Shown in pieces: positions 1-8,319 of a stretch of 64,000 nucleotides of DNA; positions within the stretch are counted from its first letter, which is position 1, and each line of letters opens with the position of its first letter. The DNA is taken from the IMG/VR virus record IMGVR_UViG_3300032287_003622, positions 62,001 to 126,000 of that record. The stretch is one strand, 5' to 3'. The position numbers were made by a program, and so were the translations under genes. Below the pieces are notes generated by a model, which saw only the letters and a list, made by a program, of their open reading frames with translations, was not told the DNA's origin and ran no database searches. The stretch comes from a virus.

Positions 1-221
1 GGCCTGCCGACAAGGTTCTTGATCAATGTCATGCAGTTTACATCCGTGATCCAGCATTTCGTATGCGGCAGATGAAACAGTATTGTCGAGAACAGAATTT
101 AAGTTTGGTATGGTCAGAGCTGGTTGATACCACAGATGTCAGTGCATACTTTGATGAATCTGCAGCATTCTATTTTATTGACCCAGCAGATGCTACTTTA
201 TTCAGTTTGAAATACAAATGA
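1..221 (+). CDS. C-terminal fragment of an unknown phage protein (5' end outside window)
   Basis: An open frame (codons in phase with position 3) runs in from the left edge and stops at TGA 219-221, giving the last 72 residues of a protein whose start is not in view. It ends ADATLFSLKYK. The visible part is soluble, with alternating charged and aromatic residues and no recognised motif. Its stop overlaps the next start codon (ATGA at 218-221), which supports it being a real gene translated together with its neighbour. Function unknown. Confidence 0.75.
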   Translation, partial: PADKVLDQCHAVYIRDPAFRMRQMKQYCREQNLSLVWSELVDTTDVSAYFDESAAFYFIDPADATLFSLKYK

Positions 222-532
222 AAATAACTGTTAAAAAAAATCTAATCATATTCCACCGGGTGGATGAGTGGAGTGCGTTGTTCCAACGGTTGCTGAAGGA
301 ACATGGTGCCAAGATCGCTATCAGCACAGTATGCCGTCGTGAGTTGGGATTTACTATACGCAGACACAAGGGACTTGAACCGCACGATGAAAACACCTGG
401 GAAGTTATGAAAAGCGAAGGGTGGCATCATCGTTATTACTACCAAGATCAGATACATCTTGATTGGTATGATGAAGCAAAAATGACCTGGTTTGTGCTAA
501 AATACCTAAATAACTGCACGGTTGACCAATAA
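218..532 (+). CDS. hypothetical phage protein, 104 aa
   Basis: This small basic protein is rich in aromatic residues (WHHRYYYQDQ near residues 69-78) and has no signal peptide or membrane segment. The start overlaps the upstream stop as ATGA, so translational coupling is likely. I do not recognise a family. It is followed directly by a sigma70-type promoter for the next gene, and its stop lies between the -35 and -10 boxes of that promoter, so it probably ends an operon coming from the left. Confidence 0.7.
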   Translation: MKITVKKNLIIFHRVDEWSALFQRLLKEHGAKIAISTVCRRELGFTIRRHKGLEPHDENTWEVMKSEGWHHRYYYQDQIHLDWYDEAKMTWFVLKYLNNCTVDQ

Positions 533-550
533 ATCCGTTTTTGCTATAAT
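522..550 (+). promoter_or_regulatory. sigma70-type promoter for the metallopeptidase/VWA gene
   Basis: TTGACC (522-527) and a perfect TATAAT (545-550) are separated by 17 bases. Transcription would start near 557, leaving a leader of about 23 nt with AGGAG at 571-575, 4 nt before the ATG at 580. This looks like a host-RNA-polymerase (early or middle) promoter. Confidence 0.8.
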
Positions 551-579
551 ATTATATACAGTCAGATAATAGGAGCAGT

Positions 580-1875
580 ATGAGCACAGCCGCTACAAGC
601 CAGAACAAGAAAGAAGCCGACAAGTTCAAGGACTTGATTGGACCCATGGATCCCAAACTGGATCGTGAGGTTCGTGAAAAGCTGATCACAGCTCGTGTGG
701 GTCTATTGCTTCGTGCCAGCTTCTTTGGTAACTTGGCCACCCGCCTAAAGTTAGTAAACGCTGACGAATGGTGTGGCACAGCCGCAACTGACGGACGTCA
801 TTTCTATTACAATAGCAGATTCATTGACATGCTCCGTCCCAAAGAGATCGAGTTCTTGTTTGGGCATGAGGTCTTGCATTGTGTGTATGATCACTTTGGT
901 CGCAGAGGCGATCGTGATCCCATGCTGTTCAATGTGGCCAATGACTATGCTGTCAACAGTGACTTGAAAAAACACAGGGTAGGCGAGTTTATCACATCAG
1001 TGCCCTGCTTGTATGACAGCAAGTTTGAAGGCAAGAGCAGTGAAGAGATCTATGATATCTTGTACGAGAATGCTGAAAAGATCAATCTTTCTGATCTTGT
1101 AGACAAGCTCTTGGACGATCACTTGGATGGCGAAGGTGATGGTGAAGGTGACGACGATGGCGATGACAAAGACGGCAAAGGCAAAGGTCGTCCCAAACTC
1201 AGTCAAGAAGAACGTCAAAAGATCAAGGACGAGATCAAAGAAGCGGTCCTATCAGCAGCCGCGGCATCGGATGGCGCCGGTAACTTGCCTGCAGGTGTCA
1301 AGCGTCTTATCCAAGACATGACTGCGCCCAAGATGAACTGGCGTGAACTGCTTCGGATGCAGTTGGAATCAACCATCAAGAGTGACTTTACCTGGATGCG
1401 GGCCAGCCGACGTGGTTGGCACATGGACGCTGTCATGCCCGGTATGAAGAATGACGAAATGATTGATATTGCCATAGGCATTGATGCATCAGGTAGTATT
1501 GACGAGCGCATGCTTCGGGACTTCTTGGCAGAAACCCAGGGTATCATGGACCAGTTCCAGAGCTACAAAATCCATATCTTTACCTTTGATACCAAGACAT
1601 ACAATCCTGAAACCTATAACTCAGACAACTTAGACAGCATCTGCGATTATGAAGTCAAGGGTGGTGGTGGCACAGACTTTGATGCCATCTACAACTACTT
1701 GAAAGAAGAACAGATCGAGCCCAAACGCTTGGTCGTGTTCACAGATGGTTACCCATTCGGATCCTGGGGTGATGAAAACTATGCCGACACGGTGTGGATT
1801 ATTCATGGTAATCAAACTGTAGTTCCACCATGGGGTCAATATGCTTACTATGAAAAGGAAACAGCACATGCTTGA
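580..1875 (+). CDS. putative metallopeptidase with VWA-like domain
   Basis: The 431-aa protein has the two-part layout of the bacterial and phage predicted metal-dependent peptidases with a VWA-like C-terminus. The N-terminal half carries a zinc-metallopeptidase HExxH (HEVLH, residues 96-100). A strongly acidic Gly/Asp linker lies near residues 183-205. The C-terminal half carries a MIDAS-like D-x-S-x-S (IDASGSI, about 302-308), GGGGTDF, and a later FTDG strand typical of VWA folds. It is soluble and probably cytoplasmic. In bacteria and many phages such proteins pair with a MoxR-type AAA ATPase; none is visible here, though it could lie to the left. Substrate unknown. The start is fixed by AGGAG 4 nt upstream and the promoter just before it. 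Confidence 0.88.
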   Translation: MSTAATSQNKKEADKFKDLIGPMDPKLDREVREKLITARVGLLLRASFFGNLATRLKLVNADEWCGTAATDGRHFYYNSRFIDMLRPKEIEFLFGHEVLHCVYDHFGRRGDRDPMLFNVANDYAVNSDLKKHRVGEFITSVPCLYDSKFEGKSSEEIYDILYENAEKINLSDLVDKLLDDHLDGEGDGEGDDDGDDKDGKGKGRPKLSQEERQKIKDEIKEAVLSAAAASDGAGNLPAGVKRLIQDMTAPKMNWRELLRMQLESTIKSDFTWMRASRRGWHMDAVMPGMKNDEMIDIAIGIDASGSIDERMLRDFLAETQGIMDQFQSYKIHIFTFDTKTYNPETYNSDNLDSICDYEVKGGGGTDFDAIYNYLKEEQIEPKRLVVFTDGYPFGSWGDENYADTVWIIHGNQTVVPPWGQYAYYEKETAHA

Positions 1876-2038
1876 ACGTTTTAGACATTGGTATTTGGCC
1901 AACGCAACCCAAATCACTTGGTTTATCATTGGTGCCATGATCATGAGTGGACTAATCTACTTTGGTCAAGGACAGTGGTTGAATGCTCTAGTTTGTTTTG
2001 TAATTGCCGCAGGCAATTGGTATTTTAACGGCAAATAA
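1868..2038 (+). CDS. small membrane protein, 56 aa
   Basis: The protein begins MLERFRHWYLAN and has two closely spaced hydrophobic stretches (about residues 14-28 and 34-48), so it is probably a small inner-membrane protein. The start at 1868 is preferred over an in-frame ATG at 1841 because AAGGAAA lies 6-7 nt upstream. It overlaps the stop of the peptidase gene by 8 nt, suggesting coupling. An intrinsic terminator follows 20 nt after the stop. Function unknown. Confidence 0.65.
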   Translation: MLERFRHWYLANATQITWFIIGAMIMSGLIYFGQGQWLNALVCFVIAAGNWYFNGK

Positions 2039-2057
2039 CTTGATCAGTTTTACCAAA

Positions 2058-2082
2058 ATACCCTGGTTTGGGGTGTTTTTTT
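2058..2082 (+). terminator. intrinsic terminator
   Basis: The hairpin ATACCC (2058-2063) / GGGTGT (2071-2076) has a 7-nt loop and one G-T wobble pair. A run of seven T (2076-2082) follows. It closes the metallopeptidase/membrane-protein transcript. Confidence 0.7.
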
Positions 2083-2127
2083 ACGGCAAAAATAAAGTCG
2101 TGTGTGTTCTCAATCGTAAATATCTGC

Positions 2128-2343
2128 ATGGACGACAAACAAATTACAATAGCAGATCTTGATACCATCAAGAACATCATTGACCTGGCCTGCACTCGTG
2201 GAGCATTCCGCGGAGCAGAGGTCAGTCAAGTAGGCGCTGTCTATGACAAGCTGTCTTTGTTTTTACAAGCAGTAATAGCACAAGCCCAGGCCCAGTCTCA
2301 AGAATCAAACACAGCTGACGCCAACACAACTCAAGGAGAATAA
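2128..2343 (+). CDS. conserved small phage protein, 71 aa
   Basis: The protein starts MDDKQITIADLDTIKNIIDL. It is helical, with a Gln/Ala-rich C-terminal helix (AVIAQAQAQSQES), and is consistent with the many short phage proteins of unknown role. I chose ATG 2128. An in-frame TTG at 2068 would extend it back into the terminator hairpin and is unlikely. No clear Shine-Dalgarno precedes it; GTAAATAT sits at 2116-2123. The next gene starts 2 nt after its stop. Confidence 0.65.
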   Translation: MDDKQITIADLDTIKNIIDLACTRGAFRGAEVSQVGAVYDKLSLFLQAVIAQAQAQSQESNTADANTTQGE

Positions 2344-2344
2344 C

Positions 2345-3058
2345 ATGGCATTCATCAAACACGTAGGCAAACACGGAGACCGTAAGGTCTGTATCCTGTT
2401 CCGTCAGGTTCCTGGCGAAGAGCACATGGCCTTGATCATATATCCAGAGGTATTGCCAGCACACTGGCAGGATTCAATTCAAAAAGCCTTGGAAAGTGAC
2501 ATCGCGCAACAGAGCGAAGAGCTTGCAGACGCTTTACACCGTAACTTCCTGCCCGATGGACGACCAATGTTGCAGACCTTGCATGAAGAGCGCATGATCA
2601 AGAAGGTCCGCGCTGGTGATATCATTGTTACTCCTACACCGCAAAGCAGTATACGTCTTGACGAACTCAACAAGATGTTGAACGAAATGAAGTTGGGTGA
2701 AGAGGCCATTAAAAAAATGGCCGAGAACGATGCCAGCCGTGGCTTGGTTGACCCACAAGTAAAACGCCGTGCCGAAGCGGAATTCAAAGCACAACAAGCC
2801 GCACAAACCAAACCAGCCAGCTCACTGCAGGCACCACAGTCTGGTGCACTATCTGATCGTGACATTGCTGCCAACATGCTGGCCCAAGCCAAAAAAATGG
2901 AAACAGAAGCCAAGCAGTTGATCGCCGAAGCAGGCCGTATGAAAAAAGAAGCACAACGCATGGATCCTCGCGTGGTTGCCAAAGAAGCTACTCCTGCCGC
3001 AGAAATCAAACGCGGCCGTCCTGCAAAGACCAAGGCGGTAGCGGATGCAACACAATGA
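2345..3058 (+). CDS. conserved phage protein with C-terminal coiled coil, 237 aa
   Basis: The N-terminal ~85 residues look globular (MAFIKHVGKHGDRKVCILFR and following). The rest is charged and helical, with a predicted coiled coil around residues 178-220 and a basic Ala/Lys tail ending near residue 237. AGGAG at 2334-2338 lies 6 nt before the ATG and fixes the start. It overlaps the next gene by 14 nt. The layout resembles small conserved proteins of T4-like aquatic phages. Function unknown; it may be a scaffold or nucleic-acid-associated protein, but nothing in the sequence proves that. Confidence 0.75.
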   Translation: MAFIKHVGKHGDRKVCILFRQVPGEEHMALIIYPEVLPAHWQDSIQKALESDIAQQSEELADALHRNFLPDGRPMLQTLHEERMIKKVRAGDIIVTPTPQSSIRLDELNKMLNEMKLGEEAIKKMAENDASRGLVDPQVKRRAEAEFKAQQAAQTKPASSLQAPQSGALSDRDIAANMLAQAKKMETEAKQLIAEAGRMKKEAQRMDPRVVAKEATPAAEIKRGRPAKTKAVADATQ

Positions 3059-3347
3059 TGAATTTTTGACTCATTGGGAACGCATAGTAGCCGAAGTAAA
3101 CAAGACCGACGTTCCTCTTGAGTGCATTAAAAAGGTTGTTGTTAAACTGGCAGGTGGCCGCCAAAAAACCATAAATGTTCATACTCTTCTAAAGCAGGGT
3201 TTAGAATTAGAAGAAGTAGAAAGCATGCTCACAAGGTTCTTCAACGAAAACAACGAGCAGATACGCGATATAGATTTTGTAGTAGATGTAACTGCCGTGG
3301 CCGATCTGGTTCAACCCGAAACCGACAAATTGCTGAGCAAACTGTGA
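3045..3347 (+). CDS. hypothetical phage protein, 100 aa
   Basis: An acidic protein of mixed helix and strand with no recognised motif (ends VQPETDKLLSKL). It overlaps the preceding gene by 14 nt and the thyX start by 4 nt (GTGA), so it sits within a coupled three-gene unit ending in thyX. Function unknown. Confidence 0.7.
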   Translation: MQHNDEFLTHWERIVAEVNKTDVPLECIKKVVVKLAGGRQKTINVHTLLKQGLELEEVESMLTRFFNENNEQIRDIDFVVDVTAVADLVQPETDKLLSKL

Positions 3348-4009
3348 AGGTAACACTAGTAAGTTACAGCCAACCCAGTTTAGAACTACAAGCTCAAGGC
3401 ATCACAAATGCGCAAGAGCTTGTGGCCTATTGTGCTCGAGTCTCCAATCCTTCAAATCAACACAACACAGAAACTTCCCAAAAGCTCATACGCTATCTCG
3501 TCAAACACGGACATTGGAGCCCACTTGAAATGGTTTCAGCTTGCTTGGAGATTGAAACCACTCGAGACATAGCACGTCAGATCTTGCGACATAGAAGTTT
3601 CAGTTTTCAAGAATTCAGCCAACGCTATGCCGTGGCCGATGTGGAATTCGAAAACAGAGAAGCCCGATTACAGGATACAGCCAATCGTCAAAACAGCACA
3701 TCTACACAGGACGAAAGTTTAAAACAACACTGGGTCAAACAGCAACAACAAGTGCAGGCCTATACCCGCAGTGCTTATCAGTGGGCTTTGGCACGTGGCA
3801 TAGCCAAGGAACAGGCCCGTGCTGTCCTGCCCGAAGGCATGACTGCCAGTCGACTCTACATGCAAGGCACACTGCGATCATGGGTGCATTATATTGAACT
3901 GAGATCTGGACACGGAACTCAGCTTGAACATCAAGTTATTGCACAAGCCTGTGCCGATACCTTACAACCAATCTTTCCGATGATCCGCGAGTTCGTTGCA
4001 ACAGAATAA
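3344..4009 (+). CDS. thyX: flavin-dependent thymidylate synthase ThyX
   Basis: ThyX makes dTMP from dUMP using methylene-tetrahydrofolate, FAD and NADPH. The ThyX signature RHR-x7-S is present as RHRSFSFQEFS at residues 82-92. The C-terminal half shows the expected LPEGMTASRLYMQGTLRSW substrate-binding region and a conserved HGTQLEHQ segment. The length of 221 aa is normal. It starts at GTG, overlapping the upstream stop as GTGA. Phages use it to boost dTTP for replication, often replacing the host ThyA route. Confidence 0.95.
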   Translation: MKVTLVSYSQPSLELQAQGITNAQELVAYCARVSNPSNQHNTETSQKLIRYLVKHGHWSPLEMVSACLEIETTRDIARQILRHRSFSFQEFSQRYAVADVEFENREARLQDTANRQNSTSTQDESLKQHWVKQQQQVQAYTRSAYQWALARGIAKEQARAVLPEGMTASRLYMQGTLRSWVHYIELRSGHGTQLEHQVIAQACADTLQPIFPMIREFVATE

Positions 4010-4024
4010 CGTTTCTGTTATAAT
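3996..4024 (+). promoter_or_regulatory. sigma70-type promoter upstream of the 85-aa gene
   Basis: TTGCAA (3996-4001) and TATAAT (4019-4024) are spaced by 17 bases and begin inside the end of thyX. The first in-frame ATG (4030) is only 5 nt past the -10 box, so a transcript from here would be leaderless, or the protein starts at the later ATG 4060. Confidence 0.65.
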
Positions 4025-4029
4025 AAACT

Positions 4030-4287
4030 ATGCGTCGAGTCCTTTTTCATTCTTTCCGTATGGGTGATGTAGAAGATCCAGAAATCTATGCGGCCCAACC
4101 CATTCATGAATGGCAACAAACCGAACATGGTCAATGGGTCATGAGTCATTGTGCAGATCCTACCTATAACATAGGATCTGATCCTGCCTACATGGGCTAC
4201 CGAATTACATTGTGGGGCGAACTCAAGGACGAAGACGCAGTGTTTCACGAACTCAAATGGGGAAATATTGTTGGCACGTTGGCTTGA
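4030..4287 (+). CDS. hypothetical phage protein, 85 aa
   Basis: Contains MGDVEDPEIYAAQPIHEW, then HGQWVMSHCADPTYNIG, and a strand-rich end with YRITLWGELKDED. It resembles small conserved proteins of T4-like aquatic phages, but I cannot name a family. The start is uncertain: ATG 4030 is nearly on the predicted transcription start, and ATG 4060 is an alternative. Its end overlaps the next gene by 20 nt. Confidence 0.65.
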   Translation: MRRVLFHSFRMGDVEDPEIYAAQPIHEWQQTEHGQWVMSHCADPTYNIGSDPAYMGYRITLWGELKDEDAVFHELKWGNIVGTLA

Positions 4288-4516
4288 TACTGTTCGCGAA
4301 AAACAGTTAGAGTTCTGGATCAAATGGACTGCCAGCCCAATGGCCTTGATCCATGTCTATGTGACTGCCCATGATATCGCGCCTTGGTATAAATTTTCAG
4401 GCATAATATGTGCGGCTTTATGGTTGTGGCTGGGCTATCTATGGCGTCAACCCAGTCTGATGATACTGAATGCAATCATGGTCTTAATTTATCTCAAAGG
4501 AATACTAGGCTTATGA
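4268..4516 (+). CDS. small membrane protein, 82 aa
   Basis: A probable TTG start gives a protein with two hydrophobic helices (around residues 43-57 and 64-80) after a charged, Trp-rich N-terminus, so it is likely an inner-membrane protein. It overlaps the upstream gene by 20 nt, and its stop overlaps the next start as ATGA (4513-4516). Function unknown. It is the last small gene before the sugar-metabolism block. Confidence 0.6.
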   Translation: MLARWLDTVREKQLEFWIKWTASPMALIHVYVTAHDIAPWYKFSGIICAALWLWLGYLWRQPSLMILNAIMVLIYLKGILGL

Positions 4517-5493
4517 ATATATTGATAACAGGCGGTTTAGGATTTATTGGTCATAATGTGGTAGCACAATTAGAAGCACAAGGACATCATTGCATTGTAA
4601 CAGACACTAAAACTACCTATGGCATCGTGCCGCAGGCGGAATTAGACTGGTTGATTGCCGAGCGCAAGAAAAAAATCAAAACAGACAGGATCTACACCAT
4701 TGACATTGCCGATCTTGAAGGTATTGCATGGTTGATACAACGGCATCAACCTGACACGATTATACACTTGGCTAGTTTTCCCAGACAAAAAGTTGTCAAT
4801 GCCCATCCGCAATGGGGAAGCCGTAGCATGAGTGAAGGCCTATTGAATCTACTGGAAGCCAGTAGTAAAAATTCAGTATGCAAATTTGTATACGTCAGCT
4901 CAAGCATGGTTTACGGCGACTTCAATGATAACACCGGTGCCGGTGTCACTGAAAGCCATGCTACCAACCCTATTGGACAATATGGTATCATGAAGTTGGC
5001 CGGCGAATGGCTCACCCGAGATTATACACGTAGTACCGGGATGGCACATGTCATTATCCGACCTAGTGCAGTGTATGGACCACTGGATGTAGAGGATCGG
5101 GTAGTATCAAAGTTCTTGACCATGGCACGCCGGGGAGGCATCATACAGGTCAATGGGGACAACGAAGCCTTGGATTTTACCTATGTAGAAGATGCGGCAA
5201 GGGGTATAGCACAAGCCGCAGTCAGCGACAACACCTGTAACACTACCTACAACATTACTCGTGGACATGCTAGAACTTTAAAGGAAGCTGCACAAATAGC
5301 CATCAATCTTGCCGGACAAGGGCAAATGCAGATCAATGAGGCCGACAATAACTTTCCCAGCCGTGGAGCATTAAATATATCAAGAGCTCAACTGGATTTT
5401 GGCTATGAGCCCACTTTAGACATAGAACAAGGTTTTAGAACATATTATGAATGGCTTGACAATTCCGTTTACTGGTCTCAAAAAACAGTATAA
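4513..5493 (+). CDS. NAD-dependent sugar-nucleotide epimerase/dehydratase (extended SDR)
   Basis: The 326-aa protein starts MNILITGGLGFIGHN, the Rossmann GxxGxxG nucleotide-binding motif of extended short-chain dehydrogenases. It also has HLASFPR, the catalytic Ser/Thr strand SSSMVYG, and YGIMKLAGE (Tyr-x3-Lys). RPSAVYGPLDVEDRV follows, as in UDP-/dTDP-sugar epimerases and dehydratases. ATG 4513 is chosen because it gives the ATGA junction with the upstream gene and starts directly at the first beta strand; an upstream in-frame start at 4408 would add a meaningless extension. The exact substrate cannot be told. The neighbouring aminotransferase suggests a keto- or amino-sugar route. Confidence 0.9.
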   Translation: MNILITGGLGFIGHNVVAQLEAQGHHCIVTDTKTTYGIVPQAELDWLIAERKKKIKTDRIYTIDIADLEGIAWLIQRHQPDTIIHLASFPRQKVVNAHPQWGSRSMSEGLLNLLEASSKNSVCKFVYVSSSMVYGDFNDNTGAGVTESHATNPIGQYGIMKLAGEWLTRDYTRSTGMAHVIIRPSAVYGPLDVEDRVVSKFLTMARRGGIIQVNGDNEALDFTYVEDAARGIAQAAVSDNTCNTTYNITRGHARTLKEAAQIAINLAGQGQMQINEADNNFPSRGALNISRAQLDFGYEPTLDIEQGFRTYYEWLDNSVYWSQKTV

Positions 5494-6526
5494 CAACTTA
5501 CGAACTGAAATCTTAGATGTCACTGATGTGGTCTTAAGATCGGGCCAGGTCATGGACGGCAACTACACCGCCGAGTTTGAAGCCTGGCTGGCCCGGAAGA
5601 ATGGTGTGAAATATGCAGCCACTTGTCACAGTGGTACACATGCTTTAGAAATCATTGCCGAATACTATGCGTCACAGAAGTTCTGGCCTAATCCTCCCCG
5701 AGTGCTGGTTCCGGCCATGACCTATCCGGCCACCATCAATGCTTTCATGCGTGTGGGTTGGGATGTCGTGATCGTTGATACCGACTACCATGGCATTATG
5801 GATCTGCGCAAGATAGATCGCAACATGAGTGTGCAGGCATTGGTGGCTGTGGGCCTGTATGGACATGCACTCAACAAGCATGAGTGGCTCAACAACAATG
5901 GATCCGTAGTCATAGAAGATGCTGCGCAACACTGGTTAGGGTACGGGTGTAGGCGTGTTGCAAATTCAGCGGCCATAAGTTTTGATCCCATGAAGAATCT
6001 CAACAACTACGGCAACGGTGGTGCCATAGTCACAGACGATGTGAACCTGTTGGAGTATGCCCGTAGCACACGCAACAACGGGAAACCCACACACATGGAC
6101 ACTGGATCAAATAGTCGAATGAGTGAAATTGATTGTGCGCAGATGTTGGTCAAAGCCGAACACATAGATACCTGGCAGGCTCGTAGAGCCAAGATCAGTG
6201 CTTACTGGATGCAACGTCTCAAAAGCACAGCGGCAAGAAGCCTCATTGACGAAGGCAATCATCAGCATCATGCCTATCACAAGTTTGTGATCGAAGTCAG
6301 TAATCGTGATATCCTGCAACGTAATTTAGCATTACATGGTATTGAAACACGGATCCATTACAAGGAACCCTTGCATGAACTACCGGCCTATCAGCACTTG
6401 TCTGGACCAGACGTGCTCAGTGCGGCATCGGCCATGGCCCGCAGAGTCTTGACCTTGCCCTTGTATCCTGAACTAACTGATTTAGAAGTTGAATATATCG
6501 TGGATCAGGTGCTGGATAACATCTAA
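5447..6526 (+). CDS. DegT/DnrJ/EryC1/StrS-type PLP aminotransferase
   Basis: This 359-aa protein belongs to the sugar aminotransferase family, which transfers an amino group to keto-sugar nucleotides using pyridoxal phosphate. Seen: IPFTGLKKQY at the N-terminus, HSGTHALEI (PLP phosphate binding), VIEDAAQHWLG (Asp that contacts the PLP ring), and FDPMKNLNNYGNGGAIV with the likely Schiff-base Lys183. The start lies 47 nt inside the epimerase gene, so the two are co-translated and probably act in sequence (keto-sugar, then amino-sugar). It is convergent with the next gene: the two stop codons overlap at 6523-6526. Confidence 0.92.
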   Translation: MNGLTIPFTGLKKQYNNLRTEILDVTDVVLRSGQVMDGNYTAEFEAWLARKNGVKYAATCHSGTHALEIIAEYYASQKFWPNPPRVLVPAMTYPATINAFMRVGWDVVIVDTDYHGIMDLRKIDRNMSVQALVAVGLYGHALNKHEWLNNNGSVVIEDAAQHWLGYGCRRVANSAAISFDPMKNLNNYGNGGAIVTDDVNLLEYARSTRNNGKPTHMDTGSNSRMSEIDCAQMLVKAEHIDTWQARRAKISAYWMQRLKSTAARSLIDEGNHQHHAYHKFVIEVSNRDILQRNLALHGIETRIHYKEPLHELPAYQHLSGPDVLSAASAMARRVLTLPLYPELTDLEVEYIVDQVLDNI

Positions 6527-8319
6527 TCTGCCACGAGATTTCTTTTCAACAAAGCATATGAGGCCAACCAGGCCCAGTCGTAGCTCTTGCGTAGTTGTTC
6601 CATGTCTCCGTTGACTGCATCGTAGTATTCCACAGCATCTTCGGCACCATGGATACTCCACTCACCATGTTCCAATGCGCCGCGGTTCAGCCATTTGTCA
6701 AGTCTGTATTTGCTTTCCACATCAGTTTGGCTACACAATTTCACACACTCGCGGAATGCTGTACGCCAGGCCATCCAAGGTGTGTGAGCGTACTCGGCAG
6801 TGCCAGACAGTATGGGCACCACCTCGTGTGCTGAATCCAAGGTAAAGTCTAAACCCGTTCCTGTGTTGGTCAATACCAACCGCTTGTTGTATGCGATCAT
6901 GGCCTGATGTCCGTACTCCAGACCATTCACAGGATTCCTTGCATGGAAGATATAGTGTTTGGGTTCTTGCATACGATCTGGTTGCCAGGACCAATCAAAC
7001 TCTGGATCGATCTTTAACTTGGCAAAAACAGCAAAGAACCATGGTGTGGTGCTCATTTCAGCTGCGGCATGATATGCAACCACGCGACCCGTTACTCCTG
7101 AACTTCGCACTACTCGATTGTCCAGACTGGCCGTGGCCGCAGACAATGCCCGCAAGTTATCTAGCGCATTTGGCTCACCATTTTCTATAAACACTATGTC
7201 AAGTGGTTGCTCATCGTGTAGATGTTTTTGAGTTTTATCTATATAGGAATAATCATAGAGTTGTGTTTTGATATAAGGCACGGCTGATTTTGGCACAATG
7301 ACCTGGCTGGCTCCGGCACTAAGTGGCACTACAGTCTTGACTTTTTCTCTCCACAAGGACACCGGTGGAGTCTGTGTGACTGGTTCCTTGGCAAACACTG
7401 CCAGAGGTCCTGCCCACGAAATTGTTTTCACCGCTTCAACATGTGTATCAAAATCATGTTCAATCACTGGCAAAGGTCTGCGCGGCACCGAAACACCAAC
7501 AAAGTTCAAGTCATACCAATCTAACAGTTCAAACTGACCTATGCGTTGTCTAAAGCTGGGCACATGCATGTAAAATGTGTCACCAAACTTTTCGCCGTCA
7601 CTGGCAAAAACGTGTAACATGGTGCTCTGCCAAAATTCTGGATGCCACGAAAAATCAAATCCAGTGTAATCACACACACTGCTCACAATCCACACATATT
7701 CATGTTCAACTGTGTTGGCTATGCGTGTGAGAACATCTTTGTAGTTGTCAAAATAACGCACAGTTTTGATCGTTCCGGGTACTTGGCCAGCGTTACTGTC
7801 CAGGTGATCAATCTCAATGACAGGTGTGACTCCGGTTTTGGTATTGCCACGTATTTGATCTACAAATTTCAAATCAGTGGCACCTGGCACCGGATATTGT
7901 GGACCGCCAGTACGTTGATGTTGCGTGCCAAATTGATAAATGTAGGGTGGGTCAGTTGGGTCCGGGTGCCATGACCAGTCAAAACTAGTCACATCAAATC
8001 CTTGAGGTATGGTCCAACTTGGCAAATCATAAAATCTGCGCAACACTGTTTCATTACGATAATTGGTGTCGGTGTAACCAGCGCAAGGCACTAGATATGT
8101 TCCTGCATCTTTTTGCCATTGGCTGGGCCATGCATGGCGTTGATGTGCTTGCCAAGGCACTGGTTCCCATAAAAAATCAAACCCAGTGTAATCAGTTAAA
8201 TAGTTTACCCACCAAAAATATCTTGTCCGTGAAAGTTTCCTTGCATGCTCCAAAGAATCTGCTGCTTGCTCGTGTGCAAACAGATTAGGCCGGATTCCAG
8301 AATAAAATACGTCAAACAT
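6523..8319 (-). CDS. repeat-containing, degenerate GT-A-like protein, 598 aa
   Basis: The protein contains repeated units rich in Trp and Asp-Phe. DYTGFDF is followed by Trp-x-Pro at residues 43-54 and 217-228, and related blocks lie at 110-120 and 440-450 (FDWSWHPD, FDWSWQPD). The C-terminal third (about 372-555) aligns by eye with the GT-A-like protein at 29791-30720: DIVFIENGEPNA, AYHAAAEMSTTPWFF, NPVNGLEYG, AWRTAFRECVKLC. Where that paralogue has IDGDN, the metal-binding Asp-x-Asp, this one has VFAKLK, so catalysis is probably lost. It may be a binding or scaffold protein of the glycan pathway. No signal or membrane segment is seen. Its ATG overlaps, on the opposite strand, the ATG of the next gene. 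Confidence 0.75.
   Translation of the reverse strand: MFDVFYSGIRPNLFAHEQAADSLEHARKLSRTRYFWWVNYLTDYTGFDFLWEPVPWQAHQRHAWPSQWQKDAGTYLVPCAGYTDTNYRNETVLRRFYDLPSWTIPQGFDVTSFDWSWHPDPTDPPYIYQFGTQHQRTGGPQYPVPGATDLKFVDQIRGNTKTGVTPVIEIDHLDSNAGQVPGTIKTVRYFDNYKDVLTRIANTVEHEYVWIVSSVCDYTGFDFSWHPEFWQSTMLHVFASDGEKFGDTFYMHVPSFRQRIGQFELLDWYDLNFVGVSVPRRPLPVIEHDFDTHVEAVKTISWAGPLAVFAKEPVTQTPPVSLWREKVKTVVPLSAGASQVIVPKSAVPYIKTQLYDYSYIDKTQKHLHDEQPLDIVFIENGEPNALDNLRALSAATASLDNRVVRSSGVTGRVVAYHAAAEMSTTPWFFAVFAKLKIDPEFDWSWQPDRMQEPKHYIFHARNPVNGLEYGHQAMIAYNKRLVLTNTGTGLDFTLDSAHEVVPILSGTAEYAHTPWMAWRTAFRECVKLCSQTDVESKYRLDKWLNRGALEHGEWSIHGAEDAVEYYDAVNGDMEQLRKSYDWAWLASYALLKRNLVAD

Noticed and set aside
2115-2123. GTAAATAT close to the start of the 71-aa gene (also GTAAATAA at 54758-54765 and GTAAATAC at 36259-36266) as late promoters
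   Set aside because: They end 3-4 nt before the ATG, so transcription would start at or after the start codon. Chance or a role in ribosome binding is more likely than a promoter for these genes.
2479-3033. 184-aa - strand frame opposite the 237-aa gene
   Set aside because: Antisense shadow with Ser/Cys-rich content and no start signal.
4408-4512. 35-residue N-terminal extension of the epimerase
   Set aside because: It lies inside the membrane-protein gene and the Rossmann strand begins exactly at the ATG 4513 that forms the ATGA junction.
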